Shown here piece by piece: positions 1-7,885 of a stretch of DNA of 12,312 nucleotides; positions within the stretch are counted from its first letter, which is position 1; every line of letters begins with the position of its first letter. Under the pieces are notes generated by a model that saw only the letters and a program-made list of their open reading frames with translations, had not been told where the DNA came from and made no database searches. This DNA is from Flavobacterium psychrophilum (GTDB lineage Bacteria > Bacteroidota > Bacteroidia > Flavobacteriales > Flavobacteriaceae). The stretch lies in contig CAMDGJ010000068.1 of NCBI GenBank assembly GCA_945897545.1, forward strand, positions 1 through 12,312, read 5' to 3'. A program made the position numbers and the translations under genes.

Positions 1-1
1 T

Positions 2-988
2 TATAATCGTTATGTGAATATAACTGCACAGGAGGATGTAGTTCCGTTTGTGAATTTTCACTACATCTTGAATATGAAAACATACTATGATCCAAGATTA
101 AAAGTTGTAGCTGAACCATCAACTAATCCCATTACGATTAAAGATACGCTTTTTAAGTCTGGATCTATCATCGAACCACGACAAAGAGTTGTTGTTCAAT
201 ATAAGCTTCCTTATTTTGGAAGACCTATTGGTGGTACAGTAGCTCTTTCGGACTGGAATTTAAATCCAAGTAAAAACATTTTGAATGGTATAGCAAACAA
301 CCGATATAGTAAGCCTAGTAAACTATTATTTATGGCACAAGACATGAAGTTTTATATTGCAACGTACGCGGAGCTCAATTTCATGCTTGCCGAAGCCAAA
401 TTAAAAGGTTGGGGTGGGAGTAAAACGGCAGAACAGTATTATTATGCAGGGATAGACGCTTCATTTCAACAATATGGAGTCTCTTCCGGAGCTGCGGCCT
501 ATAAAGCAAGGGATGGTGTTAAATGGGGGACTTCAAGTATAGGTGATAAAGACTTGTTTGGTATTGTAACCAGCGGTATCTCAACGGATCCTATGGACAA
601 GATTGCAAGACAGATTTGGTTAACTTCTTATAATCAAGGTCATGATATATGGTGTTTACAAAAACGCACCAGACTCTTGCCATTAATTCCAAACTTTAGC
701 CCTGATACATCATATGGAACTGAATTTACTGATATACCAGAAAGAATGGTGTATCCAATTTCTGAAATTGGTTTGAATAATGCAGGTTATGTTGCAGCCA
801 TTCAGGCTTTAGGAGGAAATCAAATGAGTACACCATTGAAAATGAATAAAGCCCCCCTATATACACCAAATTATTGGAATGATCTACCGGCAGTATTTAA
901 TCAAGAATTTGCTCGTAAGTTTTATGGGGAATCAGAGGATGATCTTAAGGCAGCTGGTATAACGTATACTACAATAAAAACATTATAG
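2..988 (+). CDS. SusD/RagB-like nutrient-binding outer-membrane lipoprotein, 3' part only
   Basis: This is the C-terminal part (328 codons visible) of a SusD-family glycan-binding protein, which sits on the outer surface and works as the lid of a SusC TonB-dependent transporter. The frame is open from base 2, so the GTG at base 14 is an internal Val codon and not the start; the signal peptide and N-terminal TPR region lie upstream. Seen in the sequence: the helical stretch YAELNFMLAEAK, then AEQYYYAGIDASFQQYG, and near the end an ERMVYPISE block followed by NNAGYVAAIQALGG. These match the usual C-terminal landmarks of the SusD-like_2/RagB group. A susC gene is expected just upstream but is outside the window. 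Only 19 bp separate it from the next lipoprotein gene, so they are probably co-transcribed. The family call is firm; the ligand cannot be read from this part. Confidence 0.9.
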   Translation, partial: YNRYVNITAQEDVVPFVNFHYILNMKTYYDPRLKVVAEPSTNPITIKDTLFKSGSIIEPRQRVVVQYKLPYFGRPIGGTVALSDWNLNPSKNILNGIANNRYSKPSKLLFMAQDMKFYIATYAELNFMLAEAKLKGWGGSKTAEQYYYAGIDASFQQYGVSSGAAAYKARDGVKWGTSSIGDKDLFGIVTSGISTDPMDKIARQIWLTSYNQGHDIWCLQKRTRLLPLIPNFSPDTSYGTEFTDIPERMVYPISEIGLNNAGYVAAIQALGGNQMSTPLKMNKAPLYTPNYWNDLPAVFNQEFARKFYGESEDDLKAAGITYTTIKTL

Positions 989-1007
989 TCATAAAAAAAT
1001 AATTATC

Positions 1008-2108
1008 ATGAAAATATTTAAAAATAGTGCATTATTAGTAGTAGCATTGCTTTTTCTTTCTTGTACAGAAGATAAAGCCATCTTATTAGAAGATAATATA
1101 TATAATAAGCCAATTCCAATAGTGCCCGTAAATACGGATTACACTGTTGGGGCTATTTATACCAAATTCAATAGAAATGAGCTCACAGTTGAAACGCCTT
1201 CCATAGGGATATATGATGGAAATAGTGGTGATCCAATAACGTATGAAAAACATGTGAAGCAAGCCCAAACTGCGGGTATCGATTTCTTTGTATTTAACTT
1301 AAGGTCTTCTAATGCTCCCGCACTATATGATGAAGACAAGGGTTTTATAGATAATTTGCAAACGGCTCCAAATGCAAATGACATGAAGTTTGCTTTTAGT
1401 TATAATTTTGCTAATATGGGATTAAGTAATACTAGTAGAATTGAGACTAAAGGTTTAGTACCCACTTTTTTAAATGATTTTGAGTTAATGTTGCCTTATT
1501 TTAAAAAGGATAATTATATGAAAATCAATCGTAAAGCAGTAGTTTATATGAATAATAGTTTTAATTTGTTTTCAAATGACAATCCTGCATTATATCAACA
1601 ATTAAGGACTAAAATGTCTGCACTTGGGATTGAGTTGTATTTGATAGGTATGCAATTAGAATGGACACCTACCTTAAGGTTCTTTGGTGATGAAGTTACT
1701 GGAAAAGATAATCGATTTGAACTTTGTGTCGATGCTTTAACCGTTACTAATTATGCAAATATTGAATTTGTTTTTTATGACAGGTTACTGTTTTTTCACA
1801 AATATGTAGATATAGCCTGGATTTATCATAAAGAAACATTGGCTAAAAAGAATATCGAATTTGTACCTACTATTTCGCCATCCTTTACTCCTATAATTAA
1901 TAATGTATCAAGTACCAATTATGCTATTGCGAAAAATGCTGATTGGTTCAAAGCGAATTGCAATATTGCCAGAAGAGCTTCGGGAGCTAGTAAATTAGTT
2001 TTATTAGATTCTTTCAACAATTGGAATTTTGATACCCAAATAGAATCTGCTACATCCTACGGAGACGATTACCTCAAAATTCTTAGGTCAGAATTTAAAT
2101 TAAAATAA
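1008..2108 (+). CDS. GH99-like surface lipoprotein lacking the catalytic glutamates (probable glycan-binding protein)
   Basis: This 366-residue lipoprotein has a short hydrophobic leader ending in a lipobox (LFLSC, Cys19). The residues after Cys are Thr-Glu-Asp-Lys, an acidic cluster resembling the surface-export signal of Bacteroidota lipoproteins. The rest resembles the GH99/WbsX-like barrel: an N-terminal VGAIYTKF strand, then HVKQAQTAGIDFFVFN at about residues 84-99, and near the end SFNNWNFDTQIE followed by YGDDYL. In GH99 endo-alpha-mannanases/mannosidases the corresponding block reads roughly FNEWHEGTQIE, and its two Glu residues are catalytic. Here they are Asn338 and Phe341, so hydrolysis by the known mechanism is unlikely. 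Its place directly after susD is where surface glycan-binding proteins usually lie, and I infer that role. The alternative is a GH99 relative with a different active site. A terminator follows, so it is the last gene of its unit. Confidence 0.75.
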   Translation: MKIFKNSALLVVALLFLSCTEDKAILLEDNIYNKPIPIVPVNTDYTVGAIYTKFNRNELTVETPSIGIYDGNSGDPITYEKHVKQAQTAGIDFFVFNLRSSNAPALYDEDKGFIDNLQTAPNANDMKFAFSYNFANMGLSNTSRIETKGLVPTFLNDFELMLPYFKKDNYMKINRKAVVYMNNSFNLFSNDNPALYQQLRTKMSALGIELYLIGMQLEWTPTLRFFGDEVTGKDNRFELCVDALTVTNYANIEFVFYDRLLFFHKYVDIAWIYHKETLAKKNIEFVPTISPSFTPIINNVSSTNYAIAKNADWFKANCNIARRASGASKLVLLDSFNNWNFDTQIESATSYGDDYLKILRSEFKLK

Positions 2109-2137
2109 CACATACACCAAGTAATAGATTATTAAAA

Positions 2138-2180
2138 AAAAAGTAAAATCAAATTAGTAACTGGTTTGATTTTACTTTTT
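2138..2180 (+). terminator. Strong intrinsic terminator after the susD/lipoprotein unit
   Basis: A perfect 16-bp inverted repeat (left arm 2138-2153, right arm 2165-2180) encloses an 11-nt loop. The left arm begins in a run of A and the right arm ends in five T. It starts 30 bp after the stop of the lipoprotein gene. Because both ends are A- or T-rich, it could also work on the opposite strand, but no reverse-strand gene faces it. It separates the uptake genes from the enzyme genes downstream. Confidence 0.85.
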
Positions 2181-2202
2181 ATGGGATAGTTATTTTCATT
2201 AA

Positions 2203-2295
2203 ATGCGGTATAACCTTAAATTATTTGCAAAGACTAATGATGATATTTCACCCGAGCTAGAGCTAACAGGCAAAGCAATTACAGATAACCTTTAA
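2203..2295 (+). pseudogene. Short coding-like segment, copy A (30 codons), vestige or small ORF
   Basis: An ATG directly after a TAA opens 30 codons, ending 18 bp before the GH71/99-like gene. The peptide contains LKLFAKTNDD and ends AITDNL. I do not recognise the family. The reason to list it is a second copy at 10169-10233. Over 39 aligned bases (2208-2246 against 10173-10211) 31 are identical, and most changes are synonymous or conservative in this frame. The two then differ by exactly 27 nt, in frame, and resume similarity through a shared stop codon and a following A-run. This pattern suggests the 3' end of a lost gene or a duplicated small ORF. No cleavage signal or known motif is visible. 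Confidence 0.45.
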
Positions 2296-2313
2296 AAAAA
2301 TAAATAGCAATAG

Positions 2314-3603
2314 ATGAAAAAATGGGCAATTATAGTTGGATTATTTGGATGCATAGCTTTTAGCTTCGGTCAAAAAAATAATAACAGTACTACTAGTAAA
2401 ATGAAGATTGCATCAAATAGTTCCATAATCGGAAAAGTTTTGTGTGGCTATCAAGGTTGGTTTAATGCCAAAGGCGATGGTGCTAATTTAGAATGGAAGC
2501 ATTATGGAACTAAAGGATTTGAGCCCGGTAAATGTGTGGTTGATTATTGGCCAGACTTAACGGAATTTGATGCTGATGAAACGTATGCAACCCCTTTTAG
2601 TCATCAAAATGGAGATGTTGCCAAAGTATTCAGTTCTGCAAATGCCAAAACGGTTCATCGGCATTTTAAATGGATGAAAGAGTACAATATTGATGGTGTT
2701 TTTGTGCAACGTTTTGTTGCCAGTTTTCAATCCAAAATGAAAGAAGATAACGCCAATAAAGTGTTTGACAATTGTTTTAATGGAGCAAAAAACAACAATA
2801 GATTGATCAGTGTCATGTACGATTTATCAGGCTCCAAAGCAGATGATGTGGTGGAGAATACCAAGAGAGATTGGAAACAATTAGTTGATAAGTATAAACT
2901 TAACAAAACCAAAAACCCGAATATTTTGACCTATAAAGACAAACCTGTAGTAGCTATATGGGGTGTAGGTTTTGAGCGCAGAAATTATACCTTGGAAAAT
3001 GTGAAAGTACTCATTGACTTTTTCAAGAATGACCCCATATATGGAGGTTGTACCGTATTGTTAGGTGTTCCACCAGCTTGGAGAACCTTAGCACGAGATG
3101 CTACTTCAAAACCAATGCTTCTTGAGGTCATCAAGTCGGCAGACATTGTACATCCTTGGACTCCAGGAAAGTATAAAAATATTAAAATGGTAGATAATTA
3201 CAAACGTGATTTTACAATAGCAGATAAGCAATGGTGTGACCAAAATAATTTGCTCTATATGCCAGTTGTTTTTCCAGGTTTTAGTTGGAGTAATTTGAAA
3301 AATGATCCTAGTAAATTTAACCAAATCCCTCGTTTAAAAGGAGACTTTTTATGGCGACAATTTTATAATAATACAGCTGCAGGAGTACAAACCATTTATG
3401 TAGCCATGTTTGATGAAATGGATGAAGGCACTTGTATTTTTAAAGTAGACAATAACCCTCCATCAGGCGGGGGAAGTTCTTTTTTGAATTATGAAGGTTT
3501 GCCTTCAGATTATTATTTATGGCTCACAGGTCAGGCCACAAAAATGTTGCGTAAAGAAATTTCATTATCAGAATCACAACCAACGTATTCAAAAAAACAG
3601 TAA
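2314..3603 (+). CDS. GH71/GH99-like exported glycoside hydrolase
   Basis: This 429-residue protein has an N-terminal signal peptide with a likely cut before Gln20 (AFSFG|Q). It belongs to the glycoside hydrolase 71/99-like group common in Bacteroidota PULs. Landmarks are GKVLCGYQGWF at residues 40-50, a VDYWPDLTEFD block, GVFVQRF, and near the end YVAMFDEMDEGTCIFK. The last block lines up with the GH99 FNEWHEGTQIE motif and keeps both acidic residues, Glu368 and Glu371, at the same three-residue spacing, so an active retaining-type centre is plausible. The true substrate is unknown; such proteins are sometimes labelled xylosidase/arabinosidase without good support. With GH92 24 bp downstream, a role in cutting a mannose-containing backbone or side chain is reasonable. 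It is the first full gene after the terminator and probably heads the enzyme operon. The start is set by the signal peptide. Confidence 0.8.
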   Translation: MKKWAIIVGLFGCIAFSFGQKNNNSTTSKMKIASNSSIIGKVLCGYQGWFNAKGDGANLEWKHYGTKGFEPGKCVVDYWPDLTEFDADETYATPFSHQNGDVAKVFSSANAKTVHRHFKWMKEYNIDGVFVQRFVASFQSKMKEDNANKVFDNCFNGAKNNNRLISVMYDLSGSKADDVVENTKRDWKQLVDKYKLNKTKNPNILTYKDKPVVAIWGVGFERRNYTLENVKVLIDFFKNDPIYGGCTVLLGVPPAWRTLARDATSKPMLLEVIKSADIVHPWTPGKYKNIKMVDNYKRDFTIADKQWCDQNNLLYMPVVFPGFSWSNLKNDPSKFNQIPRLKGDFLWRQFYNNTAAGVQTIYVAMFDEMDEGTCIFKVDNNPPSGGGSSFLNYEGLPSDYYLWLTGQATKMLRKEISLSESQPTYSKKQ

Positions 3604-3627
3604 ATAAACCTTTAGTTTTTCCATAAA

Positions 3628-5880
3628 ATGAAAAAATTCAGCTACACATCCGGAATCAATTACATGAAATTTTTAGTCATTGTGCTAGCTGTTTTTTGTA
3701 GCAATTCAGCCTACACGCAAATGAAAATCATTGACAACATAAAGTATGTTGACCCTCAAATAGGAGGTGTTGCTCCTTTTTTAGAACCAACAAAAACGAG
3801 GATGCATTTGCCAAACGCTATGGTGCGCATGTATCCTGATCGGAAAGATTACAAGGATGATCAAATTAAATCATTCCCGTTGACCACAAGAAAACACAGA
3901 TCCGATCCTCTTTTTTGTTTACTGCCAGTTTCAGGAAATGTATCTGAAAATTTAGTGCCTATTTCTGCTTGGGATAGCGAATTAGAAATAGCCTACCCTT
4001 ATTATTATTCTACCTGGCTTGAAGATTTTAATATTACTCTTGAGTTTTCTCCTGGAGAAAAAACAGGGTTTTACCGTTTTAATTATGGTGATATAGAATT
4101 AAGAAAGTTGTTTCTTAAAAAATTACACGGGGTAGATTGGCAACTTAACGAAGACGGTTCGCTTACAGGTACAGAATCATTTGAAGGTATGAAAGCTTAT
4201 GCATATGGTGTTTTTGATGTTAAAGGTGATTTTACACAAGTGAAAACAGGAAAAAACATTACCAATTCATGGATAGCTTGGAATAATACGGAACTTAAGC
4301 AAGTCAATTTTAAATATGGAATATCTTTTATCAGTATAGAGCAGGCTAAAAATAATTTGGAAAAAGAAATACCAAATTGGGATTTTGAAAAAGTTAAGAA
4401 TAACGCAGTGGAAAAGTGGTCCAATGTTTTAAACCAAATTGAAGTAGAAGGAGGAACAGAAGCTAATAGAAGATCATTTTACACTGCGTTATATCGTAGT
4501 TACGAAAGAATGGTAAATATTACCGAAGAGGGCAAATATTATAGTAATTATGATAAAAAAATTCATAATGGAGAGCAAAATTTCTATGTTGATGATTGGG
4601 TTTGGGATACTTTTTTAGCATTACACCCCCTTCGATATATAATGCAACCTGATATGGAGTCTGATATGATGGCCTCCTATGTAAGGATGTATCAACAATC
4701 AGGATGGATGCCTCAATTTCCTCAAATACATGGTGACGTCCCACCTATGAATGGTTTTCACTCCACAATTATGATTCTAGATGCTTATAATAAGGGGATT
4801 AAAAATTTTGATATAAATGTTGCTTATGAAGCCATGAAAAAGAATGCATTAGAGGGAACAATGGTGCCATGGCGTTTGGGTGCAGCTTCCCCTTTAGATA
4901 AATTAGCCTTAAAATTAGGATATTTTCCAGCACTTCATCCTGAAGAAAAGGAAACCGAACCTTTGGTTGATAGTTTTGAAAAAAGACAAGCTGTTGCGGT
5001 TACTCTTGCTCAAAGTTATGATGATTGGGCATTGGCTCAACTTGCTAAAAAACTGGGTAAAGAACAAGATTATCAATACTTTTCAAAAACAGCAAAAAAT
5101 TACCAAAATTTATATTGGAAAGAAAAAGGTTTTTTTATGCCTAAAGACGCAGCTGGAAATTGGATTGATATCGACCCAAAATTTGACGGTGGTATGGGAG
5201 GAAGAGATTATTATGACGAAAATAATGGATGGACCTATCTTTGGAATGTGCAACAAGATATTTTGGGTTTGCAAAAATTAATGGGAGGTCGTGATACTTT
5301 TGAAGCACGTTTAGATCAGATGTTTAGAGAAGATTTAGGTAGAAGTGTTTATGCTTTAAATGCTAAATTTCCAGACTTTACCGGTATTGTAGGGCAATTT
5401 TCTATGGGTAACGAGCCTAGTTTTCATATTCCCTATTTATATAATTTAACGAAGTCACCTTGGAAAGCCCAGAAAAGAATCCGAATGCTTTTGAATACAT
5501 GGTTTAAAGATAATATTTTCGGAATACCGGGTGACGAAGACGGTGGAGGGATGTCAGCTTTTGTTGTATTTTCTTCTATGGGCTTTTATCCAATTACACC
5601 AGGTATTCCAGTATATACTATTGGTAGCCCTTTGTTTTCTAAAATCAAGATTAACCTGCCAAATGGAAAAGTGTTCACCATTAATGCCCCAAATTGTAAT
5701 GAAAAAAATAAGTATATTCAAAAAGCCTCTTTGAATGGAAAAAATATAGACGGGCCTTGGTTTACACATGAAGATCTTGTTAATGGAGGGACTTTAGAAT
5801 TGGAAATGGGATCCTATCCAAATAAAAATTGGGGTGCTAGTGAAGAAAACATACCACAAATTTTCAAAACATCAGATTAA
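3628..5880 (+). CDS. GH92 exo-alpha-mannosidase
   Basis: This 750-residue protein matches GH92, calcium-dependent inverting alpha-mannosidases, at about the usual family length. In order: VDPQIGG (41-47) opening the N-terminal beta-sandwich, DDWVWDTF (322-329) followed by ALHPL at the start of the (alpha/alpha)6 barrel, SGWMPQFP, then ENNGW with Glu531, which corresponds to the family general acid. GNEPS follows (Asn595-Glu596, in the calcium-site region), and GDEDGGGMSAF carries Asp636 and Asp638, which match the general-base aspartates. All expected catalytic positions are present, so it should be active. The linkage (alpha-1,2, 1,3, 1,4 or 1,6) cannot be read safely. The listed start gives an odd 12-residue leader; the ATG at 3664 begins a cleaner signal peptide (MKFLVIVLAVF, cut near AYTQ) and may be the real start. 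The protein is probably periplasmic. Confidence 0.95.
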   Translation: MKKFSYTSGINYMKFLVIVLAVFCSNSAYTQMKIIDNIKYVDPQIGGVAPFLEPTKTRMHLPNAMVRMYPDRKDYKDDQIKSFPLTTRKHRSDPLFCLLPVSGNVSENLVPISAWDSELEIAYPYYYSTWLEDFNITLEFSPGEKTGFYRFNYGDIELRKLFLKKLHGVDWQLNEDGSLTGTESFEGMKAYAYGVFDVKGDFTQVKTGKNITNSWIAWNNTELKQVNFKYGISFISIEQAKNNLEKEIPNWDFEKVKNNAVEKWSNVLNQIEVEGGTEANRRSFYTALYRSYERMVNITEEGKYYSNYDKKIHNGEQNFYVDDWVWDTFLALHPLRYIMQPDMESDMMASYVRMYQQSGWMPQFPQIHGDVPPMNGFHSTIMILDAYNKGIKNFDINVAYEAMKKNALEGTMVPWRLGAASPLDKLALKLGYFPALHPEEKETEPLVDSFEKRQAVAVTLAQSYDDWALAQLAKKLGKEQDYQYFSKTAKNYQNLYWKEKGFFMPKDAAGNWIDIDPKFDGGMGGRDYYDENNGWTYLWNVQQDILGLQKLMGGRDTFEARLDQMFREDLGRSVYALNAKFPDFTGIVGQFSMGNEPSFHIPYLYNLTKSPWKAQKRIRMLLNTWFKDNIFGIPGDEDGGGMSAFVVFSSMGFYPITPGIPVYTIGSPLFSKIKINLPNGKVFTINAPNCNEKNKYIQKASLNGKNIDGPWFTHEDLVNGGTLELEMGSYPNKNWGASEENIPQIFKTSD

Positions 5881-5920
5881 TTTAAATATAGGATGAAGAA
5901 AATAATAATGAAATAATTGT

Positions 5921-5942
5921 TTATCTCTTTTGAGATGATTTT
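5921..5942 (+). terminator. Weak hairpin with T-run after the GH92 gene
   Basis: ATCTC (5923-5927) and GAGAT (5932-5936) pair around a TTTT loop. The stem can extend by a G-U and an A-T pair to 5921-5938, followed by four T. The stem is short and AT-rich, so it would be a weak or partial terminator at best. The rest of the 233-bp gap between GH92 and the permease gene is AT-rich and shows no ORF and no convincing promoter. Confidence 0.3.
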
Positions 5943-6113
5943 AACAAATAAGTCAAATTCATAAATGCCAAAAATCCTTCAGATTCACAAATAATTAAAA
6001 TACCAATTTCTAATGTTGAATAAAAATCCGAACAGCAATACATTTTTATTTTTCATTAATAATTCATTCCATAATAAAGTATATTCAATAATTAACATAA
6101 ATCTATTTAAATC

Positions 6114-7550
6114 ATGAGTTCAGAAAATACACAAACCAAATGGGGACAATTTATTCCCTTAGTAACCGTCTTCTTTTTTTGGGGATTTGTTGCAGCTAGT
6201 AATGATATTTTAATTCCAGTTTTTAAAAAAGCATTTGATTTAACCCAAGGTCAAAGCCAGTTTGTATCCATCGCTTTTTACATTTCTTACACTGTTGGTT
6301 CTCTAATATATATGGGAGTTTCTCTATTGATTAAGAAAGATTTAGTTAATAAAATTGGTTATAAAAATGGATTAGCATTAGGATTGGTTATCTCAGCTCT
6401 TGGAACATTGCTATTCTATCCTGCCGCAAACTCAGGGTCTTATACCTTAATGTTAGGAGGCTTATTCATTGTAGGCTTGGGATTTTCACTTCAACAAACG
6501 GTTGCCAATCCATTGGCAATAGCATTAGGACCAATAAAAACAGGTTCACAACGGTTGACTTTAGCAGGAGGAATTAACAATTTTGGTACTACAATTGGAC
6601 CCCTAATTGTGAGTTTTGCTATTTTTGGTGCTACCGCCACTGGAAATACTGATATGAGCATCGAAAGCGTTAAAATTCCTTATTTAATATTGGGATTGGC
6701 ATTCTTGTTAGTGGCCGTTTTATTAAAATTCTCCTCGTTACCTGAACATCCTGAAACAATAGAAGAATCAGCAGAAGATGCAGTATCTTCAAAAAGTTCG
6801 GCATTGCAATATCCTCAACTGGTAATGGGAATGATAGCCATTTTTCTTTATGTGGGTGTCGAAGTTTCTACTGCCAGTAACTTGCCATCTTACATGGAAA
6901 CTAAATTAGGTTTTGCTATTGGAGACATTGCTCCATACATCTCGTTGTATTGGGCTAGTTTGATGATTGGTAGATGGACTGGAGCGGTTGAGGCTTTTAC
7001 TGATAATATGAATCTTCAAAAAATACTCCGCTTCTTTGCTCCGTATTTGGCTTTTGGTGTTTTCTTGTTTGTAAATGCAATAGCCAAACATGACTTGACT
7101 CCTTTCTATGTTTATGGTTTAGTTATTCTAGTATTAATTGCAGCTGATATGGCCAGCAAAGGAAATCCTGCCAGAATGTTGTTGATTTTTTCTGCATTAG
7201 GAATTGTAGCTTTATGTGCAGGAATGCTCACAAAAGGAATGGTTAGTGTATATGCATTCATGAGTGTTGGTTTATTTTGCAGCACACTTTGGCCTTGTAT
7301 TTTTACTTTAGCTGTAAGCGGATTGGGTAAGCACACCAGCCAAGGAAGTAGTTTCTTGATCATGATGATTATGGGCGGTGGGATAATTAGCTGGTTACAA
7401 GGTTTTGTTTCTGAAAGCGTCGGAATACAAGGAAGCTATATTGTAGGGGTTTTATGCTTTGCTTATCTGGCATTTTATGCTTGGAAAGTGAGTGGCATTT
7501 TAAGAAAACAAGGTATTGACTTTGATAAAAAAATTAGTGCGAATCATTAG
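6114..7550 (+). CDS. FHS/FucP-type MFS sugar:H+ symporter
   Basis: This 478-residue inner-membrane protein has about 12 hydrophobic segments and a polar central loop near residues 205-235 (rich in Glu and Ser). It belongs to the fucose/glucose/galactose permease group of the major facilitator superfamily. Seen: WGFVAASNDILIPVFKKAF at residues 23-41, the GLGFSLQQTVANPLA block near 121-135, and GINNFGTTIGP. Asp31 matches the essential Asp46 of E. coli FucP, but the position of FucP Glu135 appears to be Gln128, so coupling or specificity may differ from FucP. In this locus the natural cargo would be mannose or another monosaccharide released by GH92 in the periplasm (inference). A 233-bp gap upstream suggests it may have its own promoter, although I could not identify one. 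The start codon is preceded by an A/T-rich leader, normal for this phylum. Confidence 0.9.
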   Translation: MSSENTQTKWGQFIPLVTVFFFWGFVAASNDILIPVFKKAFDLTQGQSQFVSIAFYISYTVGSLIYMGVSLLIKKDLVNKIGYKNGLALGLVISALGTLLFYPAANSGSYTLMLGGLFIVGLGFSLQQTVANPLAIALGPIKTGSQRLTLAGGINNFGTTIGPLIVSFAIFGATATGNTDMSIESVKIPYLILGLAFLLVAVLLKFSSLPEHPETIEESAEDAVSSKSSALQYPQLVMGMIAIFLYVGVEVSTASNLPSYMETKLGFAIGDIAPYISLYWASLMIGRWTGAVEAFTDNMNLQKILRFFAPYLAFGVFLFVNAIAKHDLTPFYVYGLVILVLIAADMASKGNPARMLLIFSALGIVALCAGMLTKGMVSVYAFMSVGLFCSTLWPCIFTLAVSGLGKHTSQGSSFLIMMIMGGGIISWLQGFVSESVGIQGSYIVGVLCFAYLAFYAWKVSGILRKQGIDFDKKISANH

Positions 7551-7644
7551 TACATAGAAATAAATCTTACTAAATATACACAATTGAAAAAGAGAAAAAA
7601 TACCAAATAGTCCCAAAAAAAAATGCATTAATTCCATTCTTATT

Positions 7645-7660
7645 GGTTAATTAGTTAACC
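7645..7660. repeat. Short palindrome, possible operator
   Basis: GGTTAA and TTAACC form 6-bp arms around a 4-nt centre (TTAG). The site is symmetric and AT-rich, the size of a transcription-factor operator, and lies about 225 bp upstream of the broken sulfatase and 95 bp after the permease gene. Nothing else ties it to regulation, and short palindromes arise by chance in AT-rich DNA. Confidence 0.25.
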
Positions 7661-7725
7661 GTTGGGCATAATGATTAAAAAGCCTAGTCCGAGTGTTTTT
7701 GAGCAGTAAAAGCAGCACAAAAAAT

Positions 7726-7788
7726 GTATCGAGATCCATTCTTACTGAATTTTTTATTGTTCTCGATACGATTTTCTGACGAAAATCG
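7726..7788. repeat. Paired inverted repeats, probable dispersed palindromic element
   Basis: Two adjoining inverted repeats are present. GTATCGAGA (7726-7734) pairs perfectly with TCTCGATAC (7761-7769) across a 26-nt loop. CGATTTTC (7769-7776) pairs perfectly with GAAAATCG (7781-7788) across TGAC, sharing base 7769. The composition, with TCTCGATAC next to a hairpin of T and A runs, resembles intergenic palindromes I associate with flavobacterial genomes, so a dispersed repeat is likely. It could alternatively end transcription of the permease gene, since the second hairpin is followed closely by an A-run and, in the opposite direction, by T-rich DNA. Confidence 0.5.
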
Positions 7789-7885
7789 AACTGACAAAAA
7801 AAATCATCAAAAACGAATTACACCCAAAGGGTTAGCTTAATAATAAATACTTGTCTAAAGCACTATATTTCAAAAGAATCAAATT

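Larger units (their letters stand above)
7551..7885. other. 335-bp non-coding stretch between permease and broken sulfatase
   Basis: No ORF with family features lies here on either strand. The stretch is AT-rich and holds three inverted repeats, two of them listed jointly as a repeat element at 7726-7788 and one at 7645-7660. No tRNA-like or CRISPR-like structure is visible. A promoter for the sulfatase/esterase group is expected near its right end, but I see no clear Bacteroidota -7 element (TAnnTTTG). Confidence 0.6.

Noticed and set aside
14..16. GTG as the start codon of the first gene
   Set aside because: The frame is open to the window edge and the visible protein lacks a SusD signal peptide and N-terminal region, so the gene is cut by the window.
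1086..1384. Reverse-strand ORFs inside the GH99-like lipoprotein gene
   Set aside because: They lie wholly within a well-supported + strand gene and show no family features.
4967..5734. Additional + strand ORFs in another frame within the GH92 gene
   Set aside because: They are shadows of conserved GH92 coding sequence; their translations are low-complexity and lack domains.
5881..6113. Bacteroidota promoter (TAnnTTTG / TTG) before the permease gene
   Set aside because: No stretch fits the -7 consensus well enough; in AT-rich DNA partial matches are meaningless.
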